NCBI RefSeq assembly: GCF_013294065.1
Contig: NZ_JABSNM010000007.1
Location: forward strand, 1 to 64,000
Direction: 5' to 3'
DNA from: Sphaerotilus uruguayifluvii
Lineage (GTDB): Bacteria; Pseudomonadota; Gammaproteobacteria; Burkholderiales; Burkholderiaceae_C
Length of the DNA stretch: 64,000 bases
Part shown: positions 37,095-45,700 of the stretch, piece after piece
Layout of the letters: every line of letters starts with the position of its first letter
How positions within the stretch are numbered: position 1 is the stretch's first letter
Notes under the pieces: generated by a model
The model's database searches: none
What the model was told of the DNA's origin: nothing
Seen by the model: only the letters and a program-made list of their open reading frames with translations
Position numbers and translations under genes: made by a program

Positions 37095-37670
37095 TCAGAA
37101 CAGCCGGCCGACGTTGAGCAGCGTCATCACGCCCAGCACCGCGAAGATGGCCGCGGAGATGGCGTGCACCAGCTTCATCGGCAGCTTCGTCGCCGCCTTC
37201 TCGCCGATCAGCACCGCCGGCACGTTGGCCAGCATCATGCCCAGCGTCGTGCCGCAGACGACCTGCACCAGATCGGCATAGCGCGCCGCCAGCGCGACGG
37301 TGGCGATCTGCGTCTTGTCGCCCATCTCGGCCAGGAAGAAGGCGATCACGGTCGTGCCGAAGACGCCGAAGCGGCCGCCTTCGGCCTCGGCATCGTCGAT
37401 CTCGTCGGGCACCAGCATCCAGCCGGCCATCGCCAGGAAGGACAGGCCGATGACCCAGCGCAGCACGTCCGGCCCGAGCATCCGGGCCACGCCCTCGCCG
37501 ACCGCGCCGGCCAGCGCGTGGTTGAGCAGCGTCGCGGCCAGGATGCCCAGGATGATCGGCCCGGGCTTGCGGAAGCGCGCGGCCAGCAGCAGCGCCAGCA
37601 GCTGCGTCTTGTCGCCGATCTCGCCGAGCGCGACGACACCGGTGGACACCAGGAAGGGTTCGAAGGACAT
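37095..37670 (-). CDS. GDT1/UPF0016 family manganese exporter (MneA type)
   Basis: 191 residues from the ATG at 37670. Two copies of the family signature E-x-G-D-K-T-Q are present (VVALGEIGDKTQLLALLLAA and FLAEMGDKTQIATVALAA), each at the start of a three-helix repeat. Bacterial members export Mn2+ (MneA) and related cations. The gene is preceded by a yybP-ykoY manganese riboswitch, which strongly supports a role in manganese efflux. The open frame to 37748 reads through the riboswitch hairpin and is not the start. Confidence 0.93.
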   Translation of the reverse strand: MSFEPFLVSTGVVALGEIGDKTQLLALLLAARFRKPGPIILGILAATLLNHALAGAVGEGVARMLGPDVLRWVIGLSFLAMAGWMLVPDEIDDAEAEGGRFGVFGTTVIAFFLAEMGDKTQIATVALAARYADLVQVVCGTTLGMMLANVPAVLIGEKAATKLPMKLVHAISAAIFAVLGVMTLLNVGRLF

Positions 37671-37701
37671 GGGAACTCCGGGGCCGGCGGTGGACAGACG
37701 A

Positions 37702-37750
37702 CGATGACCATGCAGCACCCCCGGCCCGTCCGGAGGCTGCATGGTCATCG
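37702..37750 (-). promoter_or_regulatory. Riboswitch expression-platform hairpin
   Basis: A 15-base perfect inverted repeat: CGATGACCATGCAGC (37702-37716) and its complement (37736-37750). Its 5' arm on the RNA overlaps the 3' strand of aptamer helix P1 (37744-37751), so the two helices exclude each other. The loop contains CTCCGG, complementary to the CCGGAG just before the start codon, so control of translation is also possible. Confidence 0.8.
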
Positions 37751-37885
37751 GTCTTGCCGGACCCGGGCGACGCAGGCGGCGCGCCGCGGGCTTCCCGCGC
37801 CATGTCCGTGAGGGACAAGCATGTTGACGCGGGCACCGGATGCAGGTCGAGGCCTGGCGGATCCGGTCAGCTACTCCCCGATGAC
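37744..37885 (-). ncRNA. yybP-ykoY manganese riboswitch
   Basis: On the - strand the RNA begins with P1 strand GTCATCGG (37885-37878), runs into the hallmark GGGGAGTAGC (37879-37870), contains the conserved GTCAACATGCTTG loop near 37828-37816, and ends GGCAAGACCGATGAC (to 37744), where CCGATGAC closes P1 with 8 pairs. These are the conserved elements of the Mn2+-sensing yybP-ykoY class. It sits upstream of a manganese exporter gene, its usual context. Only 35 bases separate it from the upstream DUF1508 gene. Confidence 0.93.
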
Positions 37886-37920
37886 GGGAAACGGGCGCAT
37901 TCTAGCGCCGGAGCCGCCGT

Positions 37921-38259
37921 TCAGGCCGCGCTCAGGTCCTTCAGCTCGGCCTCGGGAGCGTTGCGCGCGACCGACAGGATGCCGTTCTCCATGCCGGAGG
38001 CCGCGGCGTACATCTCGCTCTGGCCGACGATCTGGCCGTTGCCGGCCTTCAGCACGAAATAGGGCTCGCCCGCACGCGACTCGCGCCGCTCGAACCGCTC
38101 GGGCTGCGCCGCGTTCGTGCGCACCGACTCGATGCCGTTGAGCGCCGCCGCGCGGCTCGCGTAGCTCTGGCTGCTCAGGATGACCTGATGATTGCCGGCC
38201 TTCAGCACGAAGCGGAAGCTGCCGGTGCCCGAGGGAAGAAGCTCGAAGGTGCCTGCCAT
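37921..38259 (-). CDS. DUF1508 (YegP-like) protein with two repeats
   Basis: 112 residues from the ATG at 38259 (MAGTFELLPSGTGSFRFVLK). Two copies of the short DUF1508 beta-beta-alpha unit: FRFVLKAGNHQVILSSQSYA with SRAAALNGIESVRTNA, and YFVLKAGNGQIVGQSEMYA with AASGMENGILSVARNA. The family is small and soluble and its function is unknown. It ends 35 bases before the manganese riboswitch on the same strand, so it may share a transcript with the exporter. Confidence 0.88.
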   Translation of the reverse strand: MAGTFELLPSGTGSFRFVLKAGNHQVILSSQSYASRAAALNGIESVRTNAAQPERFERRESRAGEPYFVLKAGNGQIVGQSEMYAAASGMENGILSVARNAPEAELKDLSAA

Positions 38260-38344
38260 CGCGATGCCCGTCACGGAGGTGGAGAAGGAAGGCGCCCACC
38301 CTAGCCCGCGGCGGCCGCCGGCGCAGCCGGAGCAACCCGCAGCT

Positions 38345-39427
38345 TCAGGCGCCGGCAAGGCGGCCGGACTCCTCCAGGTTCCAGCCCTCGTCGGCGGCGA
38401 GCTGGCGCAGCGCCTGCTCGAAGCGGCTGCGCGCCAGGCCGGCCACATGGCCGAGCTCCTGGTGCAGCCGCCGGTCGGCGGGCGTGTCGACCGCGCAGCG
38501 CGCGCTGTAGCTCTCGAAGTCGCCGAGCAGCTGGATCAGCTCGGCCAGATGGCGCGGGCACTCGCACAGCACGCGGCTGGTCAGGCCGGCCACCCGCGCC
38601 AGCACCTCGGGCGAGAGATGCGGCACCGCCGCGGGCGCCCCGCCCTGCGCCGGATCCCCGGACGCGGTCTCGGCGCCGGCCGCACCGCCGGGCCCGCCCA
38701 GTTCGGCCAGCGTCGCGCGCAGCACCCGCGCCATCTCGGTGCGCCCGAGCGGGCCGCGCCAGACGCTCGCCCCGGCCTCGCGCAGGCGCTGCACCAGCCG
38801 GTCCGAGCCGAAGCCGTAGACCAGCAGCAGCTCGCGCACGGCGCCCTGCCGGTGCCAGTCGAGCAGCTGCTCGACGCCGTCGGGATGCAGCGTGTCGATC
38901 TCCAGCGCCAGCAGGTCGAAGGCGCCGGGCTGGGCGGCCAGCCGCGACTGCGCGGCCCAGTCGAGCAGGCGGTGCTCGCCCGGCAGCGCGCCGAGCTGGG
39001 CGGCCAGCCGCGCCGGCAGCGTGCGCCCGCCGCAGCACACCACCAGCGGCCGCGGCACCGGACGCGCCGGCGCGGCACCAACGGGCTCGCGCTCGTGGCG
39101 CGGCGCCGGGCGCGGCTCGGCCGCCGCCCCCTGGCCCTGCAGCAGCAGCGCCTGCAGCGCCGGCTCGGCCAGCGCCGCCAGCATGCCGATCGCATGCCCC
39201 TGCTCGACCAGCGCGCGGATCATGCCGAGCCGGCGCACGTCGGCCGACGAGTACAGCCGATGCCCCGAGGGCGACTGCGGCGGCGAGACGATGCGGTAGC
39301 GCCGCTCCCACACCCGCAGCGTCGCCACCGCGATGCCGGTCATGCGCGCCACCGCCGCGGTGCGGAAACGCGGCACGCCATCCTCGCCCGACATCGACAC
39401 CGAGTCAGGCCCCGAGATTGTCGCCAT
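38345..39427 (-). CDS. MerR-family regulator with a cobalamin-domain-like C-terminus (LitR/BluR type)
   Basis: 360 residues. The MerR winged helix is at about 20-90 (FRTAAVARMTGIAVATLRVWERRY, then SPSGHRLYSSADVRRLGMIRALVEQG). The rest has the length and strand pattern of a B12-binding domain (RPLVVCCGG, DLLALEIDTLHPDG, ELLLVYGFGS), but the D/E-x-H-x-x-G cobalamin motif is absent after the first strand. A DWHRQG sequence occurs later, in the wrong place. It therefore resembles the B12-independent regulators BluR and MlrA more than CarH. It is divergent from the FAD oxidoreductase/photolyase/SDR genes and probably controls them. Confidence 0.85.
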   Translation of the reverse strand: MATISGPDSVSMSGEDGVPRFRTAAVARMTGIAVATLRVWERRYRIVSPPQSPSGHRLYSSADVRRLGMIRALVEQGHAIGMLAALAEPALQALLLQGQGAAAEPRPAPRHEREPVGAAPARPVPRPLVVCCGGRTLPARLAAQLGALPGEHRLLDWAAQSRLAAQPGAFDLLALEIDTLHPDGVEQLLDWHRQGAVRELLLVYGFGSDRLVQRLREAGASVWRGPLGRTEMARVLRATLAELGGPGGAAGAETASGDPAQGGAPAAVPHLSPEVLARVAGLTSRVLCECPRHLAELIQLLGDFESYSARCAVDTPADRRLHQELGHVAGLARSRFEQALRQLAADEGWNLEESGRLAGA

Positions 39428-39478
39428 GCTGTGCTCCTTTTGTCCTGTCTAGCCCCCTGGCCAGCACTGAATTACCCA

Positions 39479-39503
39479 TTGAAGTGATTTTGCATCGCTT
39501 CAA
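39479..39503. promoter_or_regulatory. Operator-like palindrome in the MerR/oxidoreductase divergent region
   Basis: TTGAAGTGA (39479-39487) and TCGCTTCAA (39495-39503) pair at 8 of 9 positions across a 7-base spacer, in an AT-richer patch of the 138-base divergent gap. MerR proteins bind such dyads between promoter elements. No reliable -35/-10 pair was fixed. Confidence 0.55.
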
Positions 39504-39565
39504 ACACAGGTCATCATACGCTCCAGCGGCATTTCCTGCCGATGTTCAGCGATTCGGAGTTCCTG

Positions 39566-40651
39566 ATGTCCTCATCCTGTCACGAGACACCGGCCGCCCC
39601 CCTGCCCCGCGTCGCGGTCATCGGTGCCGGCATCGCCGGGGCGATGTGCGCACGCCGCCTGGCCGACGCCGGGGCGCGGGTGACTCTGCACGACAAGGCC
39701 CGCGGCCCCGGCGGGCGCATGTCGACCCGGCGGCATGGCGACGGGGCCGAAGCGCGGCACCTCGACCACGGCGCGACCGGCTTCGAGAGCCACTCGCTCG
39801 ATCTGCTGCCCTGGCTGCGCCAGGGCGTGGCGCAGGGCTGGCTGCGGCGCTGGAACGCGGTGCGGCCCGAGGGGACGGAGCCGTCGCGCTGGGTCGCGGT
39901 GCCGGGCATGAACGAGCTGGTGCGCCGGCTGCTGCACGGACTGCCGCTGCAGGCCGGGCGGGCGGTGGTGGCGCTGCACCGCGACGACGCCGGCTGGCAG
40001 GTGCAGCTCGACGGCGAGGCCGCACCCGGCCCGCAGCGCCACGACGCGATCGTGCTGGCCATGCCGCCGCGCCAGGCCGCGGCGCTGCTGGCGTCGCACC
40101 AGCCGGACTGGGCGATGCAGGCGCTGCAGGCGCGCATGCAGCCCTGCTGGACGCTGATGGCCGAGACGGACGAGCCTCCGGCCTGGGACTTCTCGCTGGC
40201 CCGACCGGCGCACGGCCCGCTCGAGCTGCTGGTGCGCGACGACCTCAAGCCCGGGCGTCTGCGGCGGCCCGGGCGCGCGCTGTGGGTGGCGCAGGCCCGC
40301 GCCGACTGGTCGAACGCCCAGGTCGACCTGCCGGCCGAGGCGGTGGCGGCGCGGCTGCTCGACGCGCTGCGCGCCGAGGTCAATCCGGGCGGCGACCTGC
40401 GGCCGCATTTCGCCACCGCGCACCGCTGGCTCTACGCCCGGCCGGAGCCGCTGCTGCGCGCCGGACCGGCCTGCTGGTGGGAGGCCGGCCAGGGGCTGGG
40501 CGTCTGCGGCGACTTCCTGGGTGGCGGCACGGTCGAGCTGGCGGCGCTCTCGGGCCTGGATCTGGCCGAGCGCATCGGCCGCGAGCCGCCGCGTCCGGCG
40601 CAGGAGCGGCCCCCCCGGGCCGAGGCGTGGCGCCAGGAGCAGCCGGCATGA
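39566..40651 (+). CDS. NAD(P)/FAD-dependent oxidoreductase (renalase/amine-oxidase-like)
   Basis: 361 residues from the ATG at 39566, preceded by CGGAG; an ATG at 39542 has no ribosome binding site. The FAD-binding N-terminus is RVAVIGAGIAGAMCARRLADAG, followed by the renalase-like DKARGPGGRMSTRRH. The C-terminal glycine-rich GLGVCGDFLGGGTVELAALSG closes the FAD site. The substrate is unknown. In light-inducible LitR/CarH clusters of other proteobacteria a similar oxidase accompanies photolyase. The stop overlaps the next start (ATGA). Confidence 0.87.
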   Translation: MSSSCHETPAAPLPRVAVIGAGIAGAMCARRLADAGARVTLHDKARGPGGRMSTRRHGDGAEARHLDHGATGFESHSLDLLPWLRQGVAQGWLRRWNAVRPEGTEPSRWVAVPGMNELVRRLLHGLPLQAGRAVVALHRDDAGWQVQLDGEAAPGPQRHDAIVLAMPPRQAAALLASHQPDWAMQALQARMQPCWTLMAETDEPPAWDFSLARPAHGPLELLVRDDLKPGRLRRPGRALWVAQARADWSNAQVDLPAEAVAARLLDALRAEVNPGGDLRPHFATAHRWLYARPEPLLRAGPACWWEAGQGLGVCGDFLGGGTVELAALSGLDLAERIGREPPRPAQERPPRAEAWRQEQPA

Positions 40652-41958
40652 GCCCCGACCCCAGCCGGCCTGAGGCGCTGCGCCGCATCGCCGCGATCGA
40701 CGCCGAGGCCTACGCCCGCACCCGCAACGCGCTGGACGGCGCCGTGACCGGCCTGTCGCCGTGGATCACGCACGGCATCGTCACGCCCGCCGAGGTGCTG
40801 GCCGGCGCGATCGCCGCCCACCGTGCCGCCGGGCGCAGCACGCCGATCGGTCTGCAGCACCGGCTGGTGATGGAGCTGGGCTGGCGCGAATACTTCCGCC
40901 ATGTCTGGCACCACCGCGGCGACGCGATCCTGCGCTCGCTGCACGAGGGCGTGCTGCCGGGCGCCGCCTATGCCGACGCGGTGCCCGACGATGTGCGCCA
41001 GGCGCGCACCGGCGTGCCGGTGATCGACCGCGCGGTGCGCGAGCTGCACGCCCGCGGCCATCTGCACAACCACGCCAGGCTGTGGCTGGCCAGCTATCTG
41101 GTGCATCTGCGCAAGGTGCACTGGCGCGCCGGCGCCGACTGGCTGTGGCCGCGCCTGCTCGACGGCGATCTGGCCAGCAACCATCTGAGCTGGCAGTGGG
41201 TGGCCGCCACCGGCAGCCGCAAGCCCTATCTCTTCAACGCCGAGAACGTCGCCCGCCATGCGCCGCCCGAGTGGCACAGCCCGGGCAGCGTGCTCGACAC
41301 CGGCTACGAGAGTCTGGAGCGCATCGCGCGCAGCCCGGCGCCGGTGCGCACCCGCCCCCGGCCGGAGGCCGAGGGCTGCCCCGAGCCGGCGCTGCAGGCC
41401 GAGCCGCCGGACGGCCTCCCCACCCGCCTCGGCGCCGAGCTGCACGAGCAGGTGCGCGGCCGCGAGGTCTGGCTGGCACACCCGTGGGCGCTGGGCGATC
41501 CGCCGGCCGACCTGCCGCCAGGCACCGTGGTGATCGGCCTGCTGGTGGCCGAGACGCACCGGGCCCGGCCCTGGAGCGCCGCGCGCTGGGACTTCGTGAC
41601 GCCCCGGCTGCGCCAGCTCACGCCACATTGCGCGCTGGCGCCGCTGGCGTCCTGGCAGACGCTGCTGCGTGACGCGCGCCGGGTCCATGCCCGAGACGAC
41701 CCGCATCTGCACCCGGCGCTCGAAGCGCTGGCCACCGACCTGCGCCCGGCGCCGCGGCTGTTTCCGCACATCGAGCGGCCCTGCGATTCCTTTTCCCAGT
41801 GGTGGACCCGCGTCGGGCGCGAGCTCTCGCCCGCCGACCCCGTCCTGTCCCTTGTTTGCCCCGTTCCAGGAGACCCTGATGTCGACCTCGCCGCACACCC
41901 CGTCGTCCCTCCCTCCCGTCGTGCTGGTGACCGGCGCGCGCGGTGGCATCGGCCGTGA
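40648..41958 (+). CDS. Photolyase/cryptochrome-like protein lacking the N-terminal antenna domain
   Basis: 436 residues, starting inside the stop of the oxidoreductase gene. Residues about 1-230 match the FAD-binding helical domain of photolyases (WREYFRHVWHHRGDAILRS, TGVPVIDRAVRELHARGHLHNHARLW, and HLSWQWVAATGS with the conserved Trp pair of the electron-transfer path). The usual N-terminal alpha/beta antenna domain is missing. Residues about 270-410 have an alpha/beta pattern (REVWLAHPWALG, GTVVIGLLVAETH, ALAPLASWQTLLRDA) and may be a repositioned or different domain. The last 80 bases overlap the SDR gene. Confidence 0.85.
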   Translation: MSPDPSRPEALRRIAAIDAEAYARTRNALDGAVTGLSPWITHGIVTPAEVLAGAIAAHRAAGRSTPIGLQHRLVMELGWREYFRHVWHHRGDAILRSLHEGVLPGAAYADAVPDDVRQARTGVPVIDRAVRELHARGHLHNHARLWLASYLVHLRKVHWRAGADWLWPRLLDGDLASNHLSWQWVAATGSRKPYLFNAENVARHAPPEWHSPGSVLDTGYESLERIARSPAPVRTRPRPEAEGCPEPALQAEPPDGLPTRLGAELHEQVRGREVWLAHPWALGDPPADLPPGTVVIGLLVAETHRARPWSAARWDFVTPRLRQLTPHCALAPLASWQTLLRDARRVHARDDPHLHPALEALATDLRPAPRLFPHIERPCDSFSQWWTRVGRELSPADPVLSLVCPVPGDPDVDLAAHPVVPPSRRAGDRRARWHRP

Positions 41959-42646
41959 GCTCTGCCGCCGGCTGAAGGCCGACGGCCTGCGGGTGGCCGC
42001 GGTCGGGCGCGATGCCGGCGCCCTGCAGCCGGTCGAGGCCGACCTGCGCATCGCCGCCGACACCACCACGCCCGAGGGCGCTCAGCTCGCGGTGGCCGCC
42101 TGCCAGGAGGCCTTCGGCCAGGCGCCGCAGCGGCTGGCGCACTGCGTCGGCAGCACGCTGATCGCGCCGCTGCACCGCACCCGCGCCGAGCAGTGGGCCG
42201 AGTTGCGCCGCGTCAACCTCGACAGCGCGGTCTTCATGCTCGGCGCCTGGATCGAGGCGCTGCGCGCGGCCGGCCAGCCGGGCGCGGCGGTGCTGTGCAG
42301 TTCGGTGGTGGCGCGCATCGGCGTGGCCAACCATGAGGCGATCGCCGCGGCCAAGGGCGGCGTCGAGGCACTGGCGCGCAGCGCGGCGGCCACCTACGCG
42401 CCGGCCGGCCTGCGCATCAACGTGGTCGCGCCCGGCATGACCGAGACGCCGATGACCGCCCCGATGCTCAAGGTCGAGGCGATGCGCGAGGCCGCCGCGC
42501 GCCAGTACCCGCTCGGCGGCGTGCAGGGTGCCGACACGGTGGCCGCGACCGTGGCCTGGCTGCTGGGCGACGAGGCCTCGCGGCTGACCGGCCAGGTGAT
42601 CGCGGTCGACGGCGGCTTCAGCACCGTCAGACCGCTGGTTCGCTGA
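41879..42646 (+). CDS. Short-chain dehydrogenase/reductase with an altered active site
   Basis: 255 residues from the ATG at 41879, with CAGGAGA 5 bases upstream. Nucleotide-binding TGARGGIGRELCRRL and catalytic-serine segment AVLCSSVVAR are present, as is the closing motif GQVIAVDGGFSTV. The catalytic Y-x-x-x-K reads I-A-A-A-K (NHEAIAAAKGG), so the tyrosine is absent, as in a known subgroup of SDRs. The first 80 bases lie within the photolyase-like gene, indicating translational coupling in the light-response operon. Confidence 0.88.
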   Translation: MSTSPHTPSSLPPVVLVTGARGGIGRELCRRLKADGLRVAAVGRDAGALQPVEADLRIAADTTTPEGAQLAVAACQEAFGQAPQRLAHCVGSTLIAPLHRTRAEQWAELRRVNLDSAVFMLGAWIEALRAAGQPGAAVLCSSVVARIGVANHEAIAAAKGGVEALARSAAATYAPAGLRINVVAPGMTETPMTAPMLKVEAMREAAARQYPLGGVQGADTVAATVAWLLGDEASRLTGQVIAVDGGFSTVRPLVR

Positions 42647-42770
42647 GCGAGCCATCCCCCTGACCCGGGGAGTCGCGCCCGGCAGGCGCTCGGCAGAATG
42701 CCCGATCTGAATTTTCTGATAACACTGGCGCCCGACCGGTCCCGCGCCAGACACCTGGGGAAATCCGATC

Positions 42771-45700
42771 GTGAGCACCGAGTGGAACGGCACTGCCGGC
42801 GATGACTTTCTCGATGGCGGCAGCGGCGACGACCGCATCGACGCCGGCGCGGGCAACGACTTCATCGCCGACACCTCCGGCGAGAACACCCTGCTCGGCG
42901 GCACGGGCGACGACCTGCTGATCGGCCGCGGCACGATGGCCGGCGGCGCCGGCGACGACCAGATCTGGTCGGGCGACTACGGCCACGCCGACACCTACCT
43001 GTTCGGTCTGGGCGACGGCCAGGACAGCGTCAGCGAGCTGGGCTCGGGCCCGGCGGCCGACGGCGGCACGCAGCTCGACACGCTGCAGTTCGGCGCCGGC
43101 ATCGGCACCGACGCGGTGATGCTGCGCCGGCGCGACGGCGACCTCGCCTTCGTGCTGGCCAGCGGCGAGTCGATCACCTTCCGCGACTGGTTCGTCGACG
43201 CGGCGGCGCAGATCGAGCGGGTCGTCTTCGCCGACGGCAGCGTCTGGGACCGGGCGATGCTGCGCTCCATCGCCATCGCCGGCGCGGGCGGCGATGGCGC
43301 CGATCCGCTGTCCGGCTGGGAAGGCAGCGACCGGCTCGACGGCGGCGCGGGCGACGACACGCTGCTGGGCGGCGCCGGCAACGACACGCTGGCGGGCGGC
43401 GACGGCCGCGACTCGCTCGACGGCGGCACCGGCAACGACAGCCTGTCCGGCGGCGACGGCGACGACCTGCTGATCGACGCCAGCGGCAGCAACACGCTCG
43501 AGGGCGGCGCCGGCAGCGATCTGCTCGGCGGCAGCGGCACGCTGGCCGGCGGCCAGGGCGACGACACGCTGCAGTCGGCGCAGCTGTCCTCGGCCGACAC
43601 CTACCTGTTCGGCCGCGGCGACGGCCGGGACACGATCATCGAGCGCGGCTACGGCAGCGCGCAGGGCAGCACGGCGGTCGACCGGCTGCTGCTCGGCGCG
43701 GGCATCGATCCGGCCGCGACGGCGGTGAGCCGCAGCGGCGACGACCTGGTGCTGGACTTCGGCGGCGGCGACATGGTGACGCTGCAGGGCTGGTTCGCCG
43801 ACACGCTGGCGCGGCTGGAGCAGATCGTCTTCGCCGACGGCAGCGTCTGGGGTGAAAACCAGCTCGCGCTCGACGTGGCGACGCTGGCCGGCAGCGACGG
43901 CGACGACCGGCTGGCCGGCTGGGACGGCAGCGACCTGATCGACGGCGCCGCCGGCGACGACCGGCTGGAGGGCCGTGCCGGCAACGACGTGCTGCAGGGC
44001 GGCGACGGCCGCGACACGCTCGACGGCGGCACCGGCAACGACTCGCTCGACGGCGGCCAGGGCAACGACACGCTGCTCGACCTGTCGGGCAGCAACACGC
44101 TGGCGGGCGGCGCGGGCGACGACCTGCTGATCGGCCGCGGCACGATGGCCGGCGGCACCGGCGACGACACGCTGCAGGCCGGCGCCGTCGACTCGGCCGA
44201 CACCTACCTGTTCGAGCGCGGCGACGGCCACGACACGCTGGTCGAGTCCGGCTACGGCCCGAAACAGGGCAGCACGACGCTGCTCGACCGGCTGCTGCTC
44301 GGCGCCGGCATCCTGCCCGGTCAGGTGGACGTGACGCGCCAGGGCAATGACCTGGTGCTGGACATCGGCGGCGCGGAGGGCGGCGGCGACACGATCACGC
44401 TGAAGGACTGGAGCGTCTCGAGCCTGAACGAGATCGAGCGCATCGTCTTCGCCGACGGCACCGTCTGGACGCCGGACACGATCGCCGCGCGGCTGATCGG
44501 CGTGCGCGGCAGCGACGGCGACGACCGCCTGGACGGCGGCAGCGGCAGCGACTCGCTCGAGGGCGGCGCCGGACGCGACACGCTCGACGGCCGCGAGGGC
44601 GCCGACTGGCTCGACGGCGGCGCCGGCGACGACCTGCTGCACGACGAGAGCGGCGCCAACACGCTGGTCGGCGGCCAGGGCGACGACCGGCTCGAGGGCC
44701 GCGGCACGCTGGTCGGCGGCACCGGCGACGACACGATGGTGTCGACCGACTTCTGGAGCGGCGACACCTACCGCCATGCGCTGGGCGACGGGCAGGACCG
44801 CATCCTCGACAGCGGCGCGGCCACGACGCTGGGCGGCGGCATCGACCTGCTCGAGCTCGGCGCGGGCATCGCGCCCGACGCGGTCGTGCTCGAGCGCAGC
44901 GGCGACGACCTGCGCCTGGTCGTCGGCGAGGGCGATTCGGTCACGATCGAGGGCTGGTTCGCCGACGGCACGCACCCGCTCGAGCAGATCCGCTTCGCCG
45001 ACGGCACCGTCTGGACACCGGCGACGATCGCCTCGTTCAGCCTGCCGCTGGTCGGCGGCGACGGCGACGACCGGCTCGCAGGCAGCGACGGCGCCGACCT
45101 GATCGACGGGCGCGGCGGCCAGGACACGCTCGAGGGCGGACTCGGCGACGACACGCTGCGCGGCGGCGACGGCGACGACCGCCTCGAGGGCGGCGCCGGC
45201 CGCAACCGGCTCGACGGCGGCGCCGGCCAGGACTGGCTGCAGGGCTCGGGCACGCTGGCCGGCGGCCAGGGCGACGACACGCTGCGCTCGGAGGCGACCG
45301 ACTCGGCCGACACCTACCTGTTCGAGGCCGGCGACGGCCATGACCGCATCGAGGAGACCGGCCTGATCGACGGCAGCGACGTGCTGCAGCTCGGCGCCGG
45401 CCTCGACGCGGCGACGACGCGCATCGTGCGCGCCGGCAGCGACCTGCGGCTGGAGTTCGCCGGCGGCGACGGCGTCGTGCTGGGCGGCTGGTTCGACGAC
45501 GCCTCGCACTGGATCGAGCAAATCCGCTTCGCCGACGGCAGCGTCTGGACACTCGACACGCTGCGCGGGCTGCCGATCGAGGCCGCCGGCAGCGAGGGCG
45601 GCGACACGATCGCCGGCTGGAGCGGCCGCGACCGGATCTCCGGCGGCGGCGGCGACGACCGGCTCGACGGCGGCGACGGCAGCGACACGCTGCTGGGCGA

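Noticed and set aside
37671..37748. N-terminal extension of the manganese exporter (start at 37748)
   Set aside because: This stretch is the riboswitch hairpin; the ATG at 37670 follows a CCGGAG ribosome binding site and begins the conserved protein.
38840..38860. DWHRQG in the MerR protein as a cobalamin-binding D-x-H-x-x-G motif
   Set aside because: It lies in the middle of the domain, not after the first strand where the cobalamin histidine belongs, so it is probably coincidental.
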